This document shows, piece by piece, positions 42,945-48,790 of a stretch of 48,790 nucleotides of DNA. How positions within the stretch are numbered: the stretch's first letter is position 1; each line of letters starts with the position of its first letter. The stretch covers positions 1-48,790 of the forward strand of contig NZ_JAQGJT010000125.1 in assembly GCF_028290495.1 (NCBI RefSeq), written 5' to 3'. The notes under the pieces were generated by a model. It worked only from the letters and a program-made list of their open reading frames with translations, had not been told where the DNA came from and searched no databases. Origin of the DNA: Tardiphaga sp. (GTDB lineage Bacteria; Pseudomonadota; Alphaproteobacteria; Rhizobiales; Xanthobacteraceae). The position numbers and the translations under genes are program-made.

Positions 42945-43904
42945 ATGTTCAAGCGTCTCGCCGCTCTGCAGCTCGCCGCGATGGCATCTATCCTGTCGAT
43001 CTCGTTCGCCTGCGCGCAGACACCCGCCGGAGATACCATCCGGATCGGCTATCAGAAGTCCTCGACGCTGACCGCGATCCTGAAGACCAATGGCGAGCTG
43101 GAGAAGGCGCTTGCGCCGCTTGGCGTGCGCGTGACGTGGCACGAGTTCTCCAGCGGCCTGCCGCTGCTCGAAGCGATCAATACCGGCAATGTCGATTTCG
43201 GCGCCGACGTCGCCGACACCGTGCCGCTGTTCGCGCAGGCCGCCGGCGCCAAACTCGCTTACATTGCCGAGGAAGCCGCTTCGCCCTCCGCGCAGGCGAT
43301 CCTGGTGCCCGCGGAATCGCCGATCAAGACCCTGGCCGATCTCAAGGACCGCAAGATCGCCGTCACCAAGGGCGCCGGCAGCCACTTCCTGCTGCTCGCC
43401 GCGCTCGGCAAGGCCGGGCTGACCTTCAAGGATATTTCGCCGGCCTATCTGCCGCCGGCCGATGGCCGCATCGCCTTTGTCGGCGGCAATGTGCAGGCCT
43501 GGGTGGCGTGGGACCCGTTCCTGACCAGCGCACTGAAGCAGTCCGGCGCCCGCGTGCTGGCCGACGGCGGCAACGGCCTCGCCAGCTACAAGCGCTATTA
43601 TCTGTCGTCGGCCGCCTATGCCGAACGCCGCAGCGATGTTCTGGGTGTGATCTATCGCAAGCTCGACGAGACCGGCAAATGGGTCAAGTCGCAGCCAAAG
43701 GACGCCGCCACCTTGCTCGCCGGCCTGTGGGGCATCGACGCCTCGACCGTCGAAGAAGCCAACAGCCACCGCTCCTACAAGATCGGCGCCGTCACGCTCC
43801 CGGGCCTGTCGGAGCAGCAGCGCATCGCGGATGCGTTCTTCGCCGAGGGCCTGATCCCGGTGAAGGTCGATGCCGCCGCCGCCAAAATCTGGGCGCCCAA
43901 GTAA
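42945..43904 (+). CDS. SsuA-like sulfonate-type binding protein, copy 2
   Basis: The 319-residue protein has a signal peptide (MFKRLAALQLAAMASILSIS, cleavage after ACA or nearby) and the same fold as copy 1: TIRIGYQKSSTLTAILKTNG, EFSSGLPLLEAINTGNVDFG, KDRKIAVTKGAGSHF and WVAWDPFLTSAL. The pocket regions differ from copy 1 (DVADTVPLF against TGDAPPIF), so the ligand may differ too. No permease is encoded next to it. The start MFKRLAAL begins the signal peptide; the frame extends 54 bases upstream. A MetQ-like gene follows 36 bp downstream, a mixed pair. Confidence 0.87.
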   Translation: MFKRLAALQLAAMASILSISFACAQTPAGDTIRIGYQKSSTLTAILKTNGELEKALAPLGVRVTWHEFSSGLPLLEAINTGNVDFGADVADTVPLFAQAAGAKLAYIAEEAASPSAQAILVPAESPIKTLADLKDRKIAVTKGAGSHFLLLAALGKAGLTFKDISPAYLPPADGRIAFVGGNVQAWVAWDPFLTSALKQSGARVLADGGNGLASYKRYYLSSAAYAERRSDVLGVIYRKLDETGKWVKSQPKDAATLLAGLWGIDASTVEEANSHRSYKIGAVTLPGLSEQQRIADAFFAEGLIPVKVDAAAAKIWAPK

Positions 43905-43940
43905 TTCCCCTCACGACTTTTCTCTCCTGAAAGACGCATC

Positions 43941-44753
43941 ATGAAGACCGCCCTCCCTGCCATCGCCGCAGCGCTGCTCGCTTTGTTCACGCCTGTACAT
44001 GGCCACGCGCAGAACGCACCGAAAACCGAGATCAAAGTCGGCTTCGTGCCCGGCCCCTATGTCGACGGCTTCAAGGCCGGCGTCGAACCGGAGCTGAAGA
44101 AGAAGGGCTACACGGTCAAATACTTCGAATTCTCGACAGGGCTGGAGGCCAACACCGCGGTATTCCTCAACGACATCGACGCCAATGTGATGCAGCACAC
44201 GGTATTCCTGAACTCCTACAATACGCGGCAGAAGACCGACCTCGCCGGCATCGTCCCCGTGCCGACGCCGCCGATGGGGCTGTATTCCAAGAAGCACGGC
44301 AAGACCGACGTCGTGAAGAAGGGCATGACCGTGGCGGTGCCGAACGATCCGGTGAACCTGCAGCGCGCGCTGTGGATCCTGCGCGACCTCGGCTGGATCA
44401 ACATCAAGGACAGCGACCCGGTCGACGTCACCGAACTCGACATCATCAAGAACCCCTCCGGCATCAAGATCGTGCCGCTGGAAAATGCGCAGGCGCCGCG
44501 CGCGCTGGACGACGTCGACTTCGCCGCCGTGCAGGGCAACTTCGCGATCTACAGCGGGCTGAAGCTGACCGAGGCCTTCGCGCTGGAGAAGATGACGACG
44601 CCCTACACCAATGTCGTCGCCGTCCGCCGCGGCAATGTGGACGCGCCGTGGGCCAAGGATATCGTCGCCGGCTACAAGTCCGACACCTTCAAGAACGCGA
44701 TCCGCGCCGACAAGTTCTATGCCGGCTTCGTGCTGCCGGATTACTTCAACTGA
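43941..44753 (+). CDS. Second MetQ/NlpA-type binding protein
   Basis: The 270-residue protein has a signal peptide (MKTALPAIAAALLALFTPVH, cleavage after GHA) with no lipobox Cys, then the NlpA fold: IKVGFVPGPYVDGFKAGVEP, MTVAVPNDPVNLQRALWIL and NAQAPRALDDVDFAAVQGNFA. It is clearly a paralogue of the MetQ encoded at 38692, with a different ligand region (no THFQHQ-type loop but ANVMQHTVFLNSY). It is co-directional with the SsuA-like gene 36 bp upstream and probably shares its transcript. No ATPase or permease is near it on this strand, so it may use MetNI or an unlinked transporter. Its substrate is unknown. Confidence 0.88.
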   Translation: MKTALPAIAAALLALFTPVHGHAQNAPKTEIKVGFVPGPYVDGFKAGVEPELKKKGYTVKYFEFSTGLEANTAVFLNDIDANVMQHTVFLNSYNTRQKTDLAGIVPVPTPPMGLYSKKHGKTDVVKKGMTVAVPNDPVNLQRALWILRDLGWINIKDSDPVDVTELDIIKNPSGIKIVPLENAQAPRALDDVDFAAVQGNFAIYSGLKLTEAFALEKMTTPYTNVVAVRRGNVDAPWAKDIVAGYKSDTFKNAIRADKFYAGFVLPDYFN

Positions 44754-44762
44754 ACAGGTTTC

Positions 44763-44812
44763 CACCTTCTCCCACCTCGCGAAGCTTCGCTTCGCGCGGG
44801 GAGAAGGAGGAA
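44763..44812. repeat. Short hairpin repeat with GAAGCTTCGC loop (family B)
   Basis: CACCTTCTCCC faces GGGGAGAAGG around CGCGAAGCTTCGCTTCGCGC. It fills the 63-bp gap between the convergent MetQ-like and YeeE/YedE genes. It can act as a two-way terminator, and it is a relative of the elements at 25645 and 37265. Confidence 0.65.
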
Positions 44813-44816
44813 GTAA

Positions 44817-46034
44817 TCAGCTGCGCTCGACGCTGAGGCCGAAAAGCGGGCGCAGTTGCGTGCCGAGGATGTTGCCGAGGAAGGCCGCGACCAGCCAGAA
44901 CCAGCCGTGCAGGCTGCCCGAGGCGATACCGCTGAAGTACGCGCCGATGTTGCAGCCGTATGCGAGCCGCGCGCCGTAGCCGAGCAGCAAGCCGCCGACG
45001 ATCGCCGCCAGCAATGATCGCGGCGCGATCTTCCATTGCGGCTGGAACTTGCCGGCCAGAGCGGCGGCGAGCAGCGCACCGATCACGATGCCGAAATCCA
45101 TCACCGAGGTGATGTCGGAAAACACGCTGTCCTGCAGCGACGCGGCCCGCGCGCCCTGCCAGTACGGCCACGAGGCGACGTCGCCGCCGGCAAGCGCGAC
45201 GATCTTGGAGCCCCAGAGCGCGAAGGCCGAGGTGATACCCCACGGCCGGCCCGCCAGATACAGCGTCGCGAAATTGCCGATCGCAAGCGCGACCGCGCCC
45301 GCCACCAGCGGCCACGGCCCCTGCAGGAAGCGCCGCCAGCCGTGCACCTTCGAGGCCGCACCGCCGCGCAATTCGCCGTGGCGGCGCTTTTCCATGACCA
45401 CGGTCAGCGCATAGATGCCGGCCATCACCAGCAGGCTGAGCAACAGCGCCGGCACGACGCCGAGCTTCTCGATCAGCGGCACCGGGCCGATATTCGGCTG
45501 CGCGGTCCACCACGGCAAATGCTTCGCGCCGAGCGTCGAGCCGGCGATGAACATCGCGAGCGTCACGAACATCCGGGTGTTGCCGCCGCCGGCGGTATAC
45601 AGCGTACCGGAGGCACAGCCACCGCCGAGCTGCATGCCCAGGCCAAACAGGAACGCACCGGTCAGCATGCCGACGCCGACCGCGCCGTATTCGCCGCGCA
45701 CCGGCTGGCCGAACAAGCTGCCATTGGCGAGCGCGGGGAAGAACAGCAGCACGGCGATCGCCAACATGATCATCTGCGCGCGCAGTCCAGTACCGCGGCG
45801 ATCCGAGATGAAGACGCGCCAGGCCGAGGTGAAGCCGAACAGCGCATGGTACAGCGTCAGCCCGAGCGCACCGCCAAGCAGGTACAGCGCGCCCTGTCGC
45901 CACGCGAAGACGTAACCAAGTACCGCAGCGCCGCCGATCAGCAGCGCCAGCGCGACCGCCGTAACCTTGCCGTTGATACCGAGGCCCGAGGAGCGGCCGG
46001 AGAGCAACGGGGCATCGACGGACATGTCGGTCAT
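44817..46034 (-). CDS. YeeE/YedE family transporter (thiosulfate-type)
   Basis: The 405-residue protein has about ten membrane helices and two inverted YeeE/YedE halves. The reactive cysteines of this family are in place: C140 in GMQLGGGCASGTLY and a Cys near 361 in AYGCNIGAYFSG. In the thiosulfate importer TsuA, cysteines in these two motifs pass the ion across the membrane. It therefore probably imports thiosulfate or a similar small sulfur anion. It faces the sulfur-binding protein genes and supports a sulfur theme for this stretch. The ATG at 46034 gives MTDMSVDAPL. Confidence 0.87.
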   Translation of the reverse strand: MTDMSVDAPLLSGRSSGLGINGKVTAVALALLIGGAAVLGYVFAWRQGALYLLGGALGLTLYHALFGFTSAWRVFISDRRGTGLRAQMIMLAIAVLLFFPALANGSLFGQPVRGEYGAVGVGMLTGAFLFGLGMQLGGGCASGTLYTAGGGNTRMFVTLAMFIAGSTLGAKHLPWWTAQPNIGPVPLIEKLGVVPALLLSLLVMAGIYALTVVMEKRRHGELRGGAASKVHGWRRFLQGPWPLVAGAVALAIGNFATLYLAGRPWGITSAFALWGSKIVALAGGDVASWPYWQGARAASLQDSVFSDITSVMDFGIVIGALLAAALAGKFQPQWKIAPRSLLAAIVGGLLLGYGARLAYGCNIGAYFSGIASGSLHGWFWLVAAFLGNILGTQLRPLFGLSVERS

Positions 46035-46121
46035 GGCAATGGCCTTTGCAATTGAAATGGTGACGGAAAGATAGGCTATTGGCGGGAGGGATCAAGCCAA
46101 TGCGCGCGGGCTGTTCCGCTT

Positions 46122-46217
46122 CCGTCATTGCGAGGAGCCTTGCGACGAAGCAATCCAGTTCTTGCAGAGCGTGCGGCTTTCTGGATTGCCGCGTCGCTCC
46201 ACTCCTCGCAATGACGG
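46122..46217. repeat. Palindromic repeat, family A copy 2
   Basis: The outer arms CCGTCATTGCGAGGAG and CTCCTCGCAATGACGG and the inner pair GCAATCCAG/CTGGATTGC match the copy at 11507-11608. Only the loop and the distal arm edge differ. It lies between the SURF1 and YeeE/YedE genes, which both read to the left. Confidence 0.75.
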
Positions 46218-46231
46218 GGAGAAGACGGCGC

Positions 46232-46942
46232 TCAATCCCGGCGCAGCAGCCGCACCGCGAAACCAATCACCATCGCGGCCAGCACGAACCAGGTGATCGC
46301 ATAGACCAGATGGCTGTTGGGCAGGCTGATCACCGTAAGCCCCCCGACCGGCAGCAGTTGTCCGGGAACCGCGGCGGCATCGATGAAATAGGGCGCGACG
46401 TCGGTGAGACCCCTCGCCTGCGCGATCGCGGCAATGTCGCGGGAGAACCAGCGTTCTGCCGCGGGATCGTTAGAGCGCAGGAAGCCGCCTTTCGGCTCGG
46501 TGACGCGCAGCAACCCGGTGACCTCGGCGCGCCCCTGCGGAACCGGCACGGCAGCCTTGTTTTCAGCGGCCACGAAGCCGCGGTTGACGAGAACGACGAA
46601 GCCCGCGTCGGTGCGCAGCGGAGTCATGAGCCAGTAGCCACCGCCCAGCGCGGTGACGGCCTGCACGCGGGTGTCGCGATCGGCCAGCCATTCGCCGCTG
46701 GCGCGGACATGGCGGTAGGCATCATTGGAGGCGTTTATCGAGGGCCACGCCGAAGGCGGCGGCACATCGACCAGCGGCGCGCCGACGCGCTGGTCGATCT
46801 TCTGGATCAGGTCGAGTTTCCAGACCCGGCGTTCCAGCTGCCAGACGCCGAGCGCCAGCAGGCCAGCGGCAAGCACCCCGGCGATCGTGCAGAGCAGAAT
46901 GAGCTTCAACGGTGAACGGGAGAGTTCACCGGCCTGGGTCAC
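46232..46942 (-). CDS. SURF1 family protein
   Basis: The 236-residue inner-membrane protein has one helix near the N-terminus (about 12-30, LILLCTIAGVLAAGLLALGVWQ) and one near the C-terminus (AITWFVLAAMVIGFAV), with a periplasmic domain between. Typical SURF1 marks are the WQLERR segment after the first helix, YWLMTPLRTDAGFVVLVNRG and the LPNSHLVYAITWF stretch. SURF1 helps assemble haem-copper oxidases. The start is GTG, overlapping the cyoD stop by four bases (GTGA). That places it as the last gene of the cyo operon. Confidence 0.9.
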   Translation of the reverse strand: MTQAGELSRSPLKLILLCTIAGVLAAGLLALGVWQLERRVWKLDLIQKIDQRVGAPLVDVPPPSAWPSINASNDAYRHVRASGEWLADRDTRVQAVTALGGGYWLMTPLRTDAGFVVLVNRGFVAAENKAAVPVPQGRAEVTGLLRVTEPKGGFLRSNDPAAERWFSRDIAAIAQARGLTDVAPYFIDAAAVPGQLLPVGGLTVISLPNSHLVYAITWFVLAAMVIGFAVRLLRRD

Positions 46943-47337
46943 GGCATCTGCTTCATGGCGTCGATGGACATCGGCATCATGTTGTTGGTGAGGTGGAACA
47001 TCACCCACAGCGATCCGCTGAGCGCAATCACGATGACGACGATCGTGAAGATCAGCGCCATGATCGTCCAGCCGCCCTCGGACTTGGAGTTCATGTGCAG
47101 GAAGTAGACCATGTGGACGACGATCTGCGCCAGCGCGAAGCCCATCACGACGAAGGCCGCGACCTGCTTGTTCGAAATAACGCCCGTCATCACCAGCCAG
47201 AACGGAATCGCGGTCAGGATCACCGACAGCACAAAGCCGATCATGTAGTCGCGGCGCGAGCCATGCGCCGGGGCATCATGGTGATGGTGCGAATCCGAAT
47301 GGGAATCGGTGTGGTGGGTGTCGGCGTGAGCGGTCAT
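46939..47337 (-). CDS. cyoD: Cytochrome bo quinol oxidase subunit IV, CyoD
   Basis: The 132-residue protein has three membrane helices with CyoD-type sequence (IGFVLSVILTAIPFWLVM; VHMVYFLHMNSKSEGGW). The N-terminus is unusual: nine histidines within the first 26 residues, mixed with Asp, Ser and Thr. This is a stretch that could hold copper or zinc. Subunit IV helps copper insertion and assembly of CyoB. The start at 47337 overlaps the cyoC stop by four bases (ATGA). The gene's stop overlaps the SURF1 start. Confidence 0.92.
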   Translation of the reverse strand: MTAHADTHHTDSHSDSHHHHDAPAHGSRRDYMIGFVLSVILTAIPFWLVMTGVISNKQVAAFVVMGFALAQIVVHMVYFLHMNSKSEGGWTIMALIFTIVVIVIALSGSLWVMFHLTNNMMPMSIDAMKQMP

Positions 47338-47969
47338 CGCAGCATTCCCAGCAGGTAGACGAAGGTAAAGACGCCGATCCAGATCACGTCGAGGAAGTGC
47401 CAGAACAGGCTGAGGCACATCAGGCGGCGCTTGTTGGCGGCGATCAGGCCGTGCTTGCCTACCTGCACCATCAGCGTCACCAGCCAGATCAGGCCGAAGG
47501 TGACGTGCAGGCCGTGGGTGCCGACCAGCGTGAAGAACGCCGACAGGAAGCCGCTGCGCTGCGGGGTCGCGCCGTCATGGATCAGGCTGTGGAATTCATG
47601 CAGTTCGATGCCGAGGAAGGCGAGGCCGAACAAAGCGGTCAGCGCCAGCCAGAGCTGCGTCGAACGCGTGTTGCCCTCCTGCGCCGACAGCATCGCGAAG
47701 CCGTAGGTGATCGACGAGAACAGCAGCATCGCGGTGTTGAGCGCGACCAGCGGCAGTTCGAACAGGTCTTTCGGCGACGGGCCGGCGGCATAGTTGGCGC
47801 CGATCACGCCGTAGGTGGCGAACAGGACCGCAAAGATGAGGCAATCGCTCATCAGATAAATCCAGAAGCCGAGCATCGTGCTGCCGCCTTCCGGATGGTC
47901 GGCTTCGTCGGTCAGGTAATACGACGGCACCGCGGTGCCGGCAGCGGGGGCGAGATTGGCGCTGGACAT
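47334..47969 (-). CDS. cyoC: Cytochrome bo quinol oxidase subunit III, CyoC
   Basis: The 211-residue protein has five membrane helices and the haem-copper oxidase subunit III marks: GFWIYLMSDCLIFAVLFATY, FFTLVGTHGLHVTFGLIWL and a C-terminal WHFLDVIWIGVFTFVYLL with the conserved His and Asp. It completes the oxidase complex at the inner membrane. The start lies three bases after the cyoB stop. Confidence 0.95.
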   Translation of the reverse strand: MSSANLAPAAGTAVPSYYLTDEADHPEGGSTMLGFWIYLMSDCLIFAVLFATYGVIGANYAAGPSPKDLFELPLVALNTAMLLFSSITYGFAMLSAQEGNTRSTQLWLALTALFGLAFLGIELHEFHSLIHDGATPQRSGFLSAFFTLVGTHGLHVTFGLIWLVTLMVQVGKHGLIAANKRRLMCLSLFWHFLDVIWIGVFTFVYLLGMLR

Positions 47970-47972
47970 CGA

Positions 47973-48790
47973 TCAGGCTCCGGCCGTCAGCAGACGCGTG
48001 CGCGCATCTTCGGTCGCGATCACTTCCTCGACAGGGATGTGATAATCGCGGTGATAATTGAAGGTATGGTGGATGGCGACCGCCAGCAAAGCGACGAAGC
48101 TCAACGCCGCCAGCCACCAGATGTACCAGATCAGGCCGATCGCCATGACCGTGCTGAGCGCGGCGAGATACACGCCCGTGCCGGTGCTCTTTGGCATGTG
48201 GATCGCCTTGAACCCCGTCAGCGGACGGACGTAGCCGCGCTTCTTCATGTCGGTATAGGTGTCGGCGTCATAGATCACCGGGGTGAAGGCGAAGTTGTAA
48301 TCCGGCGGCGGCGATGCGGTCGACCACTCCAGCGTGCGACCGTCCCAGGGATCGCCGGTGACGTCGCGCAGCTTTTCGCGATCGCGGATGCTGACATAGA
48401 ACTGCATCAGCATGGCGCCGATTCCGGCGGCGACCAGCACGGCGCCAAAGGCGGCGATCATGAACCAGATCTGCAGCGAGGGATCCTCGAAATGGCGCAG
48501 GCGGCGCGTCACGCCCATCAGGCCGAGCACGTAAAGCGGCATGAAGGCGAAGTAGAAGCCGACAACCCAGAACCAGAACGACACCTTGCCCCAGAACGGA
48601 TCGAGCTTCACGCCCGTGGCCTTGGGGAACCAGTAGTTGATGCCGGCGAAGGCGCCGAACACCACGCCGCCGATGATCACGTTGTGGAAGTGGGCGATCA
48701 GGAACAGGCTGTTGTGCAGCACGAAGTCGGCTGGCGGCACGGCCAGCAGCACACCCGTCATGCCGCCGATGGTGAAGGTGAACATGAAGC
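47973..48790 (-). CDS. cyoB: Cytochrome bo quinol oxidase subunit I, CyoB (C-terminal part, cut by window edge)
   Basis: About the last 270 residues are in the window, entering in mid-frame. HNSLFLIAHFHNVIIGG carries the two histidines that bind the haem irons in subunit I, and GINYWFPKATGVKLDPFWGK follows. The C-terminal tail (VPVEEVIATEDARTRL) is typical of the long CyoB form, not aa3-type CoxA. This subunit reduces oxygen and pumps protons. The rest of the gene, and presumably cyoA, lies beyond the right edge. Confidence 0.93.
   Translation of the reverse strand, partial: FMFTFTIGGMTGVLLAVPPADFVLHNSLFLIAHFHNVIIGGVVFGAFAGINYWFPKATGVKLDPFWGKVSFWFWVVGFYFAFMPLYVLGLMGVTRRLRHFEDPSLQIWFMIAAFGAVLVAAGIGAMLMQFYVSIRDREKLRDVTGDPWDGRTLEWSTASPPPDYNFAFTPVIYDADTYTDMKKRGYVRPLTGFKAIHMPKSTGTGVYLAALSTVMAIGLIWYIWWLAALSFVALLAVAIHHTFNYHRDYHIPVEEVIATEDARTRLLTAGA

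Overview
The window reads as a chromosomal segment of a GC-rich alphaproteobacterium of the Bradyrhizobium/Rhodopseudomonas type (Nitrobacteraceae). This rests on the dnaG-rpoD order, the style of the proteins, a cyo quinol oxidase operon carrying a SURF1 gene, and many intergenic palindromic repeats of the kind scattered through Bradyrhizobium genomes. The genus is inferred, not shown. I see no rRNA, tRNA, phage, transposase or CRISPR array. The window cuts rpoD at its left edge and cyoB at its right edge.

Layout. 1-2.7 kb: rpoD (N-terminal part) and dnaG, both on the minus strand. 3.0-6.0 kb: amide and glutamyl chemistry (a gamma-glutamylcyclotransferase-like protein, two transglutaminase-like proteins, an N-formylglutamate amidohydrolase-like protein). 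6.1-11.5 kb: membrane proteins, a LysE exporter, an ArsR/AHSA1 pair behind a compact self-regulated promoter, an acyl-CoA synthetase and a DUF1499 protein. 11.6-19.9 kb: a metallo-beta-lactamase-fold hydrolase, an Rrf2 regulator overlapping a thioredoxin-reductase-like flavoprotein, glutaryl-CoA dehydrogenase, RibB with a degenerate second domain, a CPA2 antiporter and an aminotransferase. 19.9-25.6 kb: a Tat-exported amidohydrolase, then a nickel locus (TonB-dependent receptor, NikR and a His-rich small exported protein), an aldo/keto reductase and a 42-residue membrane peptide.

25.7-37.2 kb is a two-armed catabolic locus around a GntR regulator. The minus arm holds a class II aldolase, a complete family-5 (dipeptide-type) ABC importer and a GhrA-like dehydrogenase. 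The plus arm holds the GntR gene, an acetylpolyamine-amidohydrolase-type deacetylase, a GabT-type aminotransferase and an M20 peptidase. Import, deacylation, transamination and oxidation fit together as a pathway for an N-acylated amine or peptide-like compound. The substrate is not known.

38.7-46.0 kb is a sulfur-nutrition block: a methionine-type importer (metNIQ), two SsuA-like sulfonate-binding proteins facing away from each other, a second MetQ-like binding protein and a YeeE/YedE (thiosulfate-type) transporter. Three of the binding proteins have no permease next to them. 46.2-48.8 kb is the distal part of a cyoBCD operon with SURF1 overlapping its end.

The best leads are: an exact NikR operator between the receptor gene and nikR; the acetylpolyamine-like locus; an ArsR promoter whose operator fills the -35/-10 spacer and which probably gives a leaderless mRNA; a primase that has lost all four zinc ligands; and the group of orphan sulfur-binding proteins.
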